Part shown: piece after piece, positions 17,872-27,057 of the stretch
Position numbering within the stretch: position 1 is the stretch's first letter
How the letters are laid out: every line of letters starts with the position of its first letter
Source: Sphingomonas carotinifaciens
GTDB taxonomy: Bacteria > Pseudomonadota > Alphaproteobacteria > Sphingomonadales > Sphingomonadaceae
DNA length: 64,000 bases
Reading direction: 5' to 3'
Assembly: GCF_009789535.1 (NCBI RefSeq)
Contig: NZ_WSUT01000005.1
Location: 2,866,001-2,930,000, forward strand
Translations under genes and position numbers: made by a program
The notes under the pieces: generated by a model
What the model was told of the DNA's origin: nothing
What the model saw: only the letters and a program-made list of their open reading frames with translations
The model's database searches: none

Positions 17872-18600
17872 TCAAAAGGCGAGGCCGGCGCGAACGAAGA
17901 CCGATCGCTCGTTGAAAGCGAAAGCCGATATCGCATGATAACGCTGCGCGCATAGTTGAGGTCGAGGGTCATTTTGTCGCGGGGGAAGGCTGTCCGCAAA
18001 GCGCAACTGCTGCGTCAGGTCGAACAATGGCGTCGTGATGCCCAGCGCGGCGATCGGTGCAGGCGTGCCCGCGATCCGAACGAAGCGGGTCTTGTTGTAA
18101 TTGCCTGCCAGCGTGCCGCTGAACCGGCTACCGTCGCCAAAGCTGTGCCGGTAATTCACCACCAGATCGATACCCTGCGTCTGGGTATCCACCGCATTGG
18201 TCAGAAAGGACAGCGCGGCAAAGCCGGACTGCCGTTGGCGGCCAGGAAGTTGGTCAGCCGCGTATTCTGGAACGTCGACGAGATCGCGATCCGGTCGCGC
18301 ACCTTGATCCGATACACGTCGAGTGTTGCCGTAAATCCCCTCGCTTCGAACACTGCCCCGATCGACACGTTTTGGGATTTTTCGGGCTTGAGATCGGTCG
18401 CGCCGCGGGATTGTCGACCGCTGCGACCCGCACGATCGCCTGCGTCCCGTTCAGGATCAGCGTATTCGACGCGTTGTAGCCCGACTGCGCTAGCGCCGAC
18501 GCGCGAAAGCAGGTGTGGTAGGAGCCACGCAGCGCCAGCCCACGGAACAGCCCCGTGTCGAGAGGTCGCGCTTCGTCAGACCGTCCGGCTCCCGGCATAA
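17872..18600 (-). pseudogene. TonB-dependent receptor remnant (C-terminal barrel, frameshifted)
   Basis: Receptor barrel motifs are spread over different minus frames. RGSYHTCFRASALAQSGYNA (the usual RGSYSTGFRAPSLAQ motif) starts near 18545. QTQGIDLVVNYRHSFGDGSR, then ALGITTPLFDLTQQLRFADS, lie near 18180-18000. After another frame change come MTLDLNYARSV and a terminal strand ending in Phe. The signal peptide, TonB box and plug are absent. Breaks are visible near 18390, 18230 and 17980. This is about 240 codons of a decayed receptor. Confidence 0.75.
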
Positions 18601-18982
18601 TAGCCGCTATCGTATATCTTTACCCCTTCTATGTGACGCCCCCATAGTGCAGTTGAAGGCGTTCAAGCTGTCGCCCGTCACGTCTCAAATCCACGACATG
18701 CGGCTTCGACCGGCGTATCGTTCAACGGATTGGTGATCGTCCTGGCTATCTTGCGCTACTCCTTACCCGCCAACGCACGCCTCGCCGCTCGCGCCACACA
18801 AAGGTCGCGCGTGCGGCACGTTCAACTTGCAATGCGAACCCCCAAGCGCAGTTTTTGCAACCAGGGTTAAGCCGTCTGCCGCTGCATCGGCAAGGGAAGA
18901 AAGCACAAAAGGGGGCAGCGGCGAACGAACGGGGGCGGGCCGCCGGGCGATCCCGTGCCGGCCCTCATCCGAAGGACCGCTT
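18601..18982. other. Intergenic, no gene seen
   Basis: No convincing gene or RNA is visible between the receptor remnant and the chemotaxis receptor. The stretch next to the chemotaxis stop (18920-18982) weakly resembles the dispersed 64-bp element on the minus strand, but the spacing is wrong. Confidence 0.5.
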
Positions 18983-20842
18983 TCAGAATTCAGCCCAGTC
19001 GGCGGCAATCGCGGTGTTTCCCGCCACCCGCGGTGCCGGCGCGGCGGGGCGCGGTGAGGACGTCAGGGGGGCGATGCGGGCGCGCAGCTGATGCACGGGC
19101 GACATCGATCCGGCCGGCGCCGCCCCCGTGCGGAACCGGGAGATTTGGTCGCCCAGCCCGTCCGCGCGCTCGGCAAGGTTGCGGGCCGCGGCGCTGGCCT
19201 CCTCGACCATTGCGGCATTCTGCTGGGTCACATTGTCCATCTCACCGATCGCGACGTTGACCTGCACCAGCGCCTTCGACTGCTGATCGGCGGAGGAAGC
19301 AATCTCTTCGACGAGGCTGTCGACCTTGCCGAAGCTCGACATGATCGAGGCGAGCGCCTCGCCCGTCTCGCCTACCAGCCGGACGCCGGCCGCCACCTGT
19401 TCGGCCGATGCGTGGATGCGGCTCTTCACGTCTTTCGCCGCGTCGGCCGACCGCTGCGCCAGCGCGCGGACCTCGGAGGCGACGACGGCGAAGCCCTTGC
19501 CGGCATCGCCCGCGCGCGCCGCCTCGACCCCCGCGTTGAGCGCCAGCAGATTGGTTTGGAAAGCAATGCCGTCGATGACGCTGATGATCTCTGAAATCTC
19601 GACTGAGGTGCGCTCGATGCCGTCCATCGCGACGACCGCGTTACGGACGACCTGGCCGGACTGTTCGGCGACGGTGCGCGCGTTGCGCACCATCATATTG
19701 GCACTGGCCGCCCGTTCCGCGGTGCTGCGGACGGTTTCGGTGATCTCGTCCATCGCCGCGGCGGTTTCCTCCAGGCTGGCCGCCTGCTGCTCGGTCCGCC
19801 GCGACAGATCCTCGGAGGCGGAGCGGATCTCGCCGGCCCCGTCTTTGATCGCGATGACTGCCTTGGCGACTTCCGCGACCGTCGTCTGCAGCGAGGTGGC
19901 AGTGGTGTTAAAGTCGTTCTTCAGCTTGACGAATGGACCATCCAGATCATCGTTGACGCGGGCGACGAGGTTGCCGTTGGCCAGATCGGCCAGCCCATTG
20001 CCCAGGCTGTCGACGATCAGGTCGGTCTGATCGCTCTTTTCCGCTTCGACCGCGGCGAGCTGGTCGCGGAACTGCTGCATCGCCTCGGCCAGCTCGCCGA
20101 TCTCGTTCCGGCTCGCCACGACCGGGATGGGGACGGTGCGGTCACCGGCCGTCATCCGCTGCAGGACGGCGATTATGTCGGGCAGGATGCGCATGCTGCC
20201 CGTCGACCACCGGACGATCGCAAGGGCAAGGATCAGCGCCAGCAGGCACACGACCAGCATGATGATCTCGAAACGCTTGATTTGATCGGTGACGCTCTGG
20301 CCGATCGCTTTGTTGCGCCCTTCTTCGAAATCGATGAACTGGTTGATCTGCTTCAGCCAGGTGATGAACTGAGGACGGGCCTTGGCCATCAGCACGGCAT
20401 GCGCGCCGGTCGCATCGCCGCTCAGGCGGCGACGGATCACATCATCGATCAGCGGCAGGGTGACCTGTTCGGTTTCCTTGATGTCCGCCAAGATTCGCGT
20501 CTCTTCGGGCTGCGGCTGGGCCGCGGGGGCAAGCATGGCGTCCAGCGGGCCGGCCGATTGCGCATATTTGGCCGTCAGCTCGTCGATATGGCGGCGGATG
20601 CCGGGCAGTTCGCCGGTATCGGCCAGGATCACGTCACGCAGAGCGATGGCCCGATCGTGCACGCTGCCGCGAAAGTTGATCGCATAGCGTTGCTTGACGC
20701 TGTTGCTCTCGTTGACCGTTCTCAAATCCTCGCCGATCGAGCCGACCAGCATCGTCGCAATCGCCGCGACAGACAGCAACAGCGCCATGATGGCGCCGAA
20801 GCCGGCATAGACCTGGCTGGAAACCTTCATATTCCGGAGCAC
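18983..20842 (-). CDS. Methyl-accepting chemotaxis protein
   Basis: 619 aa. First membrane helix at about 11-35, periplasmic four-helix-type sensor (about 36-188), second helix (about 190-212), HAMP region (about 213-330, with extra helical linker EIGELAEAMQQFRDQLAAVE), then the cytoplasmic signalling domain with the hairpin tip IDGIAFQTNLLALNAGVEAA near 420-450. Methylation helices are rich in Glu/Gln pairs. The C-terminus DWAEF matches the xWxxF pentapeptide that tethers CheR/CheB in long receptors. No other chemotaxis gene is in the window, so it is an orphan receptor working with a pathway encoded elsewhere. Confidence 0.95.
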   Translation of the reverse strand: MLRNMKVSSQVYAGFGAIMALLLSVAAIATMLVGSIGEDLRTVNESNSVKQRYAINFRGSVHDRAIALRDVILADTGELPGIRRHIDELTAKYAQSAGPLDAMLAPAAQPQPEETRILADIKETEQVTLPLIDDVIRRRLSGDATGAHAVLMAKARPQFITWLKQINQFIDFEEGRNKAIGQSVTDQIKRFEIIMLVVCLLALILALAIVRWSTGSMRILPDIIAVLQRMTAGDRTVPIPVVASRNEIGELAEAMQQFRDQLAAVEAEKSDQTDLIVDSLGNGLADLANGNLVARVNDDLDGPFVKLKNDFNTTATSLQTTVAEVAKAVIAIKDGAGEIRSASEDLSRRTEQQAASLEETAAAMDEITETVRSTAERAASANMMVRNARTVAEQSGQVVRNAVVAMDGIERTSVEISEIISVIDGIAFQTNLLALNAGVEAARAGDAGKGFAVVASEVRALAQRSADAAKDVKSRIHASAEQVAAGVRLVGETGEALASIMSSFGKVDSLVEEIASSADQQSKALVQVNVAIGEMDNVTQQNAAMVEEASAAARNLAERADGLGDQISRFRTGAAPAGSMSPVHQLRARIAPLTSSPRPAAPAPRVAGNTAIAADWAEF

Positions 20843-20965
20843 CGTACATTCCTATGAGACAAGCAGATGGCCAAAGCGTATCCGGCTAATTATAAGATAT
20901 GATGAACACGACCATCACTACAGATGCTATCACTGCTGCCGTCAACCTGTTCAATTCCGGCTAGC

Positions 20966-21045
20966 TGTTTAATTCCGCGGTTTTATGGTGCGATCCTTTC
21001 GTTGGAATAGAAGTAAGCCGCATGGGACAAGCTCGTCATGGGTGC
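20966..21045 (+). mobile_element. IS481-like left-end remnant
   Basis: About 80 bp (TGTTTAATTCCGCGG... through an ATG at 21022 encoding MGQARHG) strongly resemble the fragment at 34838-34918. Both match the terminal repeat and first codons (MGQVRHGS) of IS481-family transposases. The transposase stops within a few codons, so only the end survives. Confidence 0.6.
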
Positions 21046-21079
21046 GAAAGGTGGCTCGGGAATTTGGCATAGCGGGGAT

Positions 21080-22106
21080 AAGTGATTGCCGATCTGACGG
21101 CGGCCGCGCTGGCCGCGAACAGGAGGCGGGCACGGCCGCTGGAGGGCGGAGCGGACGTGTTCGGAACAGCCGGCGGTGGCCGAGCCGGCGATCGACGTCA
21201 TGGTGCTGCACGTAAAAATCGGAGAGCGGACACTGGCGAATGGCTCTTTGGCCGCTCGGGGAGGCCGGTCTGTTGCCGGGCGCAAGGCGATGATCGATCG
21301 TGGACATGCGCTGCCGCTGGTCGCTCAGGCGCGGCAGCTCGGGATCAGCCGTGGCAGCATCTACTATCTGCCACGCGCCGTGCCGGACGCCGACCTGTCC
21401 GTCATACGGCACATCGACGAGTTGCACCTGCTCTACCCGTTTGCCGGCAGCTGGATGTTGCGCGATCTGCCCCGGCGGGAAGGCGTTGAGATCGGCCGGC
21501 TGCATGTCGCAACGCGGATGGGGCTGGAAGGGCTCTACCGCCGCCCGAACACGTCGAGGCCGGCACCGGGGCATAATGTCTGTTCGCACCTGCTGCGCAA
21601 TCCGGCGGTGACGAGGCCCAAGCAGGTCTGGGCGACGGGACATAACATACCTCCCGATGACGCGCGCCGTCGTCTATCTCGTCGCCGTCATGGACTGGTT
21701 CACCCGGCGCATACTGGCGTGGCGGGTGTCGATCTCGCTGGGTGCCGACTTCCGTATCGAGGCGCTGCAGGAAGCACCAGCCCGCTACGGCAGACCGGTG
21801 ATCTTCAACAGCGACCAGGGCTCGCAGTTCACCAGCACCGCGTTCACCGCCGTCCTCCTGTGCGAGAAGACCGTCATCAGCATGGACGGCAAAACCTACT
21901 GGCGCGACAACATGTTCGTGGAGCGCCTTTAGCGCCCGGTAAAATATGAAGAAGTCTACCTCAACGCCTGCGCTTCGGTCCCCGAAGCCCGCGCCGGCAT
22001 CGGCGGATACACGGCCTTGTACAATGCCGTCAGGCCGGATTCCGCGCTTGGCGGCCGCACGTCCGACCGGATATATCTCGACCAGCCGCTACTCGCAGCG
22101 GCATGA
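21080..22106 (+). pseudogene. IS3-family transposase, degenerate
   Basis: OrfA-tail and OrfB segments are spread over frames: KIGERTLANGSLA near 21220, then IDRGHALPLVAQARQLGISR from about 21290, and MDWFTRRILAWRVSISLGAD from about 21690 in another frame. The second DDE Asp motif FNSDQGSQFTS is present. The expected Glu region (TYWRDNMFVERL) ends in a TAG at 21930 where relatives have Trp. Homology resumes (KYEEVYLNACASVPEARAGI) up to TGA 22106. Frameshifts plus the nonsense codon make it inactive. It differs from the intact 1237-bp IS3 copies at 30.3 and 50.3 kb. Confidence 0.8.
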
Positions 22107-22939
22107 TCAACCAGCGGCAACCCACTTGTCCATGCCACGAGCCTGTGCAGACAAACCGGGCCACCTCTACCTGCTGGCCATAATGCTTCCCGCGATCATG
22201 CTCGTTATCCGGTTACCCGGCATGAAAGCTGACCTTTCGCCCTATCTGCAGTGCCGAATCTGGGGTCTCTCGACATCCTGCTTGATCCACTGGGGCTGAT
22301 GGGCGAGCATGTGCCGGTAGCGGACCACCTCCTCCTGAAACACCGCACTGGCTTGGTCGGCTGTCAGGCCGTCACCCTCGATCTTCTCGTGCAGGCTCAT
22401 CCGTACCGTCTCGTTCCGCCCGGTCATCGCGACCGCGCGTCGACATGCGACCGGCTGGTCCTTCGTCAGAAGGCCGACCATCGTCACTACGGTTATAGGT
22501 TTTGCACTTGCTGGCGCCAAACGCCGGCTTCGCCACCACCAATAGACCGCGCTGCGGCGGGTGAGGTTCTCAATTACTGGCATCAGGGACTGGCGTCACT
22601 TAACACCACTGCGATGGTTGAATCCCGGCCAAGCCTCGGAAAACCGCAGTTGTCCATACCCTTGGCAGGGGCAATCAGTAACTGGCTGGGGCGGCAGTAT
22701 TCCCATCCCAGCAAAGCTGCTCGCTAAGTACTTGATTCCACTAGCGTGCAGGTACCGCCTGCACACACCATTGCTACAATGCATTGGCACAATTTTCAAT
22801 CGTGATTTAGCCGGTGTTTGTGGACGCTGGAAGATGCAATTTTAGGGGTCCGGCAGCCAAGCAGAGGTTCAAGTGGTCCATCAGCCTATTGCGCGCCATA
22901 ATAACCGCAGGGCGCCAATCGGCACATGCTTGGCGGGTA
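22107..22939. other. Intergenic/decayed region, no recognised gene
   Basis: This is less GC-rich than its surroundings. A minus frame at 22242-22583 encodes a plausible helical segment (SLHEKIEGDGLTADQASAVF then VVRYRHMLAHQPQWI). I cannot name it, and its upstream part looks non-coding, so it is treated as a possible gene fragment. Nothing else is visible. Confidence 0.4.
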
Positions 22940-23003
22940 GACCCACAAGTGGACATTGGCGGGCCGATTCAGGCTTCCGAGCTTCGGCCGTTCGTTCATG
23001 TCG
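22940..23003 (+). repeat. Dispersed 64-bp element, copy 1
   Basis: GACCCA, then CAAGTGGACATTGGCG, a 25-nt spacer and GCCGTTCGTTCATGTCG: exactly the 6-16-25-17 layout shared by the other copies. Lies in decayed sequence before the Crp/Fnr remnant. Confidence 0.75.
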
Positions 23004-23149
23004 ACGGATTGATACTAAGAACGGTGTGTTTTGGGGACAAAGCGGTCGATCCGGCTGGGCGGCTCGAACGTCCGTTCGTCCCAGAACCCGACGTTCGCTG
23101 GCATAGCCTCTCACTTTCATGAAGTAGAAGGTCTGGCTGTTTGAAGGCG

Positions 23150-23570
23150 GACTCCTTTCGGGAGACCGCAGGACGGCTTGAATCGCCAGACGTTCGGAAA
23201 GTATCTCGTGCAACGCCGCAGCCGACAGCCTCATCACCGTGCCGTGTTCGGCCCTCATCACCACGTCATGCGACCAGCGCCCGTTGCCAAGCAGTAGCTG
23301 CCAACCGATGAACCCTTCGCTTCCAACCAGCGCGACCGCGTGGCGGCGGTCATCCTCAAGAAAGTCGAGTACCGGGGCGATGCCGGTCGACGGGTAGCAG
23401 ATGCTTTCCGCCGCGTACGATCATGTCGCCGTTGCGAAACGGCACCGGTTCCAGATGCGGCGCGAGGACGACGCGGCCAGCGTCGTTCAAGACACGCAGC
23501 AGCGCATTGGCCTCACCCGGCAGCACCGTCGGAACTGCGTGTTCCAGCCGCTTTCAAAGCCTGATCATCC
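23150..23570 (-). pseudogene. Crp/Fnr-type regulator remnant (cyclic-nucleotide-binding domain)
   Basis: In the minus direction the frames read LLPGEANALLRVLNDAGRVV, then LEPVPFRNGDMIVRGGK, then after a frame change PSTGIAPVLDFLEDDRRHAV, VALVGSEGFIGWQLLLGNGR and RLSAAALHEILSERLAIQAV. This is the N-terminal effector domain layout of sphingomonad Crp/Fnr regulators. The HTH domain is missing and at least one frameshift (near 23395) interrupts it, so it is a decayed gene. Confidence 0.65.
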
Positions 23571-23682
23571 ATGCCGCCGCCCATACTCCCAAACTTCGCT
23601 GCTCAAGCCTTGCGTCTATTTTCGTACCGAAACGCGAAGTGTCGCCAGATGGTTAGGAAACGGATAGTTATAGGAGGGACCA

Positions 23683-24792
23683 TTGCGCAAAACCATCTCA
23701 ATGCTGATCGCTGCCTCGACCGCGATCACAGGCGTTCCAGCTTTGGCCCAGTCCGCCCGCTCGATCACGGCACCACCTCCGCCACCGCCTCCCGCGACAT
23801 CCGTGCAACCGCCCAAGGCCGCGCCCGACATGCAGTCGGTCCTGGACGCACTTGCGTCGCTCGGCGGCAAGCCGATTGAGACGCTCACACCTGCGGAAGC
23901 CCGTATGCAGCCCTCGGCCGCAGACGGAGCCAGGGCAGCGATGCAGAACAAGGGGATGTCGACCGCGCCTGATCCTGCGGTGGTGACGCGGGACCTGCCG
24001 TACGGCAGCGATCCCAAGCAGTTCGTGCGGATCTACAAGCCGGCGAATGCTCCTGCAGGTGGCAAGCCGATGCCGGTCGTCGTCTACTACCACGGCGGTG
24101 GCTGGGTCATCGCCGACGTCGACACCTACGATGCCGCGCCGCGGGCTATGTCGAAGGCATTAAACGCGATCGTGGTTTCGGTCGAATACCGCCATGCTCC
24201 CGAGTTCAAGTTCCCCGCGCAGCATGACGATGCGGCCGCGGCCTATCGCTGGACGCTGCAGAATGCGGCGAGCTGGGGTGGCGACCCTGCACGGATAGCC
24301 ACGGTCGGCGAGAGCGCGGGCGGCAACCTCGCGGTTGCGACCGCGATCTACGCGCGCGACAACGGCCTGACTGCGCCGCGGCACATCGTCTCGGTCTACC
24401 CAATCGCGAACAGCAGCATGACGCTGCCCTCGCGGAAGGATTCGGCCAACGCCAAGCCGCTCAACGCCGCGATGCTGCCGTGGTTCGGCTATTACTACCA
24501 GAACAGCAAAGCCGATGCGCAGGATCCGCGCCTGAACCTGGTTGCCGCGAACCTCCGCGGGCTTCCGCCCACGACGATCATCAACGCGCAGATCGATCCG
24601 CTGCGCTCGGATGGCGAGACGTTAGCGGCCGCGATGCGGGCGGCCGGTGACAAGGTCGAGCAGAAGACCTTCCCAGGCGTGACCCATGAGTTCTTCGGCA
24701 TGGCCAAGGTCGTGAACGGCGCCAAGCAGGCGAACGATCTGGCGGTTGCTCGACTGCGAGCAGCGTTCGCGGCGCCCGCGACTCGGCGCTGA
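23683..24792 (+). CDS. Alpha/beta hydrolase of the HSL/acetyl-esterase family, exported
   Basis: 369 aa from TTG 23683, supported by AGGAGG 5 bp upstream and an immediate signal peptide (KTISMLIAASTAITGVPALAQ). A Pro-rich linker (PPPPPPP, about 31-37) precedes the catalytic domain. The oxyanion motif HGGGW is at about 137, nucleophile Ser about 211 in GESAGG, Asp about 305 in QIDPLRSDG, His about 335 in GVTHEFFGM. Family enzymes hydrolyse short acyl esters. Its own hairpin terminator separates it from the next operon. Confidence 0.92.
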   Translation: MRKTISMLIAASTAITGVPALAQSARSITAPPPPPPPATSVQPPKAAPDMQSVLDALASLGGKPIETLTPAEARMQPSAADGARAAMQNKGMSTAPDPAVVTRDLPYGSDPKQFVRIYKPANAPAGGKPMPVVVYYHGGGWVIADVDTYDAAPRAMSKALNAIVVSVEYRHAPEFKFPAQHDDAAAAYRWTLQNAASWGGDPARIATVGESAGGNLAVATAIYARDNGLTAPRHIVSVYPIANSSMTLPSRKDSANAKPLNAAMLPWFGYYYQNSKADAQDPRLNLVAANLRGLPPTTIINAQIDPLRSDGETLAAAMRAAGDKVEQKTFPGVTHEFFGMAKVVNGAKQANDLAVARLRAAFAAPATRR

Positions 24793-24798
24793 ACGCAC

Positions 24799-24826
24799 GG
24801 GGCGGCGGCCTGTCGGCCGCTGCCCC
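24799..24826 (+). terminator. Terminator hairpin after esterase gene
   Basis: GGGGCGGCGGCC-TGTC-GGCCGCTGCCCC forms a 12-bp stem with one G-T pair, followed by TTCT. Confidence 0.7.
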
Positions 24827-25026
24827 TTCTCTGTTCGATAGGATTTGCGACCACGCCCGGCAAAGGTGGCGCTTGATCCTTTGATGTTCAGGTGTGCCGG
24901 TCAGCCCGGAGACAAATTGAGCGCTTGGCCGTTCTGCAGGTCGTCCTGTCCATGCTTCCAAAGCAGTGATGGAGCGGCAGGGTCGACCAACGCTCGCAAA
25001 AGCTGGAACCGCCAGGAGGCTGACTA

Positions 25027-27057
25027 ATGCCGATGATTACCGCCGGCGACCTCAACATGGAGGTGGCGCTTTACGGCGTAGAAGATGGACAGCCGTTGCT
25101 CCTCATTCATGGCTGGCCGGATGACGCATCCACGTGGGATCAGGTGGCACCTGCTCTGGCCGCCGAAGGATTCCGGGTCATCGTGCCGACGTTGCGTGGG
25201 TTCGGCGCCACCCGCTTCCTCAACGACGATGTCTTGCGAACCGGCAACAGCGCGATGCTTGCGATCGACATGATCGCGCTCATGGACGCGCTCGGCATCG
25301 ACCGCTTCATGGTCGCCGGGCACGACTGGGGATCGAACACCGCCGAGGCCTTGGCCGCCGGTTGGTCCGATCGGGTGGAGCGGATGGCGATGCTGTCGAC
25401 CCCGCCCCGGCTCGGCGGCATGCCAACGCCGCCGTTCGAGCAGACCCAGCGGCAATGGTATCACTGGTTCATGGCAACCGCGCGCGGGGCGGAGGCGGTG
25501 CGTGCCGACCGTCGCGGGTTCACCCATCTGCATTGGGTCAACTGGTCGCCACCGGGATGGTTCGACGAGGTGACGTTCGATCGTGTCGCCCGGTCGTTCG
25601 ACAATCCCGACTGGGCCGACGTAACGCTCCACAGCTATCGCGCGCGCTGGGGCGAAGCGGAACCTGATCCACGAAGCGCTTGGTTGGAGGACAAGGTCAA
25701 GACGACCAAGACGTTGTCCCTGCCGACGCTCTACATCCACGGCGATGCCGACGGCGTGAATCCGTCCTCGACCGCGAAGGACGTGCGACCAAAATTTGCC
25801 GGGCCGTTCGCGCGCATCACCATGACCGGGGTCGGCCACTTTCCGCAGCGCGAGAACCCGCAAGCGGTGGTGCGCCACCTCCTTACTCTATTCGCCGGCG
25901 ACTTCGCCGCTCTCACAGATACGATCGACAGGAGCCTGCCCATGAAAAAAGCCGCCCCCTATGCCGCTGGGATTGCCGCCATCGGCTTGGTCGCCGCGGC
26001 CGCAGCCGGCGTCGCCCACGCTCAGGGACGCAGTGCCCAACTGACGCAGGTGGCTCAGTTCGACCATCAGGCGACCGGCGTCGCCGTGACCGAGGATGGC
26101 CGGCGCTTCGTCAACTTCCCCCGCTGGACCGATGACGCGCCGATTTCCGTCGCGGAGGTGATGAAGGACGGTAGTCTGCGTCCTTATCCGGACGCCAAAT
26201 GGAACAGCTGGCGCAACGCCCGCGCCAACGAACTGCCGGTCGGCGACTATTTTGTCTGCGTCCAGTCGATCGTGCCCGATGGCCACGGCAATCTGTGGGT
26301 GCTCGATCCCGGCGCGCCGGGCAACGAGAAGATACTTGAAGGCGCGCCGAAACTCGTCCGTATCGATCTGGCGTCGAATACGGTGACGAAGACGATCCTA
26401 GTTCCCGGCGATGTGGCGCTGCAGGGCACCTACCTCAACGACATCCGCTTCTCGCCCGACGGCAAGACCGGCTACATTACCGACAGCGGCACGCGCGGCG
26501 CGATCATCATTGTCGACCTGGAAAGCGGCAAGAGCCACCGCGCCCTCGACGGGCACGCGTCAACCCAGATCGACAAGACGGTGAAGGTCACGCTCGACGG
26601 CAAGCCGCTGGTCCGCCCCGACGGCCGCCAACCCGCTTTCGCTGCGGACGGCATCGCCATCTCCAAGGATGGCAAGACGCTCTACTATCAGGCGCTGACC
26701 GGCAAGACGCTCTATTCAATCGACACCGCCAAGCTGCGGTCGGACGTCAGCGAGGCCGACAGGGCGGCAGCGGTGAAGATGGTCGCGCAGACCCACGTCG
26801 CTGACGGCCTGTGGATGAGCAAGGCGGGCGTGCTCTACCTGACCTCACCGACCGACTATGCGATCAAGCGGCTGAACGGCGCGATCGTTGAGACGGTGCT
26901 GACCGACCGCCGGCTGCGCTGGCCCGACACCTTCTCCGAAGGGCGCGACGGGACGATGTACGTCACCGCCAGCCATATTCAGGACACCAACTGGTTCACG
27001 CCCGGCGCACCGCCGTCGATCAAGACGCAGCTGTTCTCCTTCGCACCCGCCAAATGA
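25027..27057 (+). CDS. Epoxide-hydrolase-like domain fused in frame to exported dopachrome-tautomerase/royal-jelly-type domain
   Basis: One open frame of 676 codons covers two usual genes. Residues 1 to about 300 are an alpha/beta hydrolase of the soluble epoxide hydrolase type: HGWPD oxyanion region at about 29-33, nucleophile Asp about 100 in GHDWGS, acid Asp about 240, His about 271 in GVGHFPQ. Residues 306-676 are a beta-propeller protein related to L-dopachrome tautomerase/major royal jelly proteins (DIRFSPDGKTGYITDSGTRG, GIAISKDGKTLYYQALTGKT). The second part begins with Met 306 (ATG 25942), its own AGGAG 8 bp upstream, and a perfect signal peptide (KKAAPYAAGIAAIGLVAAAA). So either the first gene lost its stop, or both a fusion and an independently started exported protein are made. 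AGGAGG precedes ATG 25027. Its stop overlaps the catalase-like start. Confidence 0.85.
   Translation: MPMITAGDLNMEVALYGVEDGQPLLLIHGWPDDASTWDQVAPALAAEGFRVIVPTLRGFGATRFLNDDVLRTGNSAMLAIDMIALMDALGIDRFMVAGHDWGSNTAEALAAGWSDRVERMAMLSTPPRLGGMPTPPFEQTQRQWYHWFMATARGAEAVRADRRGFTHLHWVNWSPPGWFDEVTFDRVARSFDNPDWADVTLHSYRARWGEAEPDPRSAWLEDKVKTTKTLSLPTLYIHGDADGVNPSSTAKDVRPKFAGPFARITMTGVGHFPQRENPQAVVRHLLTLFAGDFAALTDTIDRSLPMKKAAPYAAGIAAIGLVAAAAAGVAHAQGRSAQLTQVAQFDHQATGVAVTEDGRRFVNFPRWTDDAPISVAEVMKDGSLRPYPDAKWNSWRNARANELPVGDYFVCVQSIVPDGHGNLWVLDPGAPGNEKILEGAPKLVRIDLASNTVTKTILVPGDVALQGTYLNDIRFSPDGKTGYITDSGTRGAIIIVDLESGKSHRALDGHASTQIDKTVKVTLDGKPLVRPDGRQPAFAADGIAISKDGKTLYYQALTGKTLYSIDTAKLRSDVSEADRAAAVKMVAQTHVADGLWMSKAGVLYLTSPTDYAIKRLNGAIVETVLTDRRLRWPDTFSEGRDGTMYVTASHIQDTNWFTPGAPPSIKTQLFSFAPAK

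Noticed and set aside
18920..18982. Possible minus-strand copy of the dispersed 64-bp element after the chemotaxis gene
   Set aside because: AAAGCGGTCCTTCGGA and CCCGTTCGTTCG are present, but their spacing is about 34 nt instead of 25 and GACCCA is missing.
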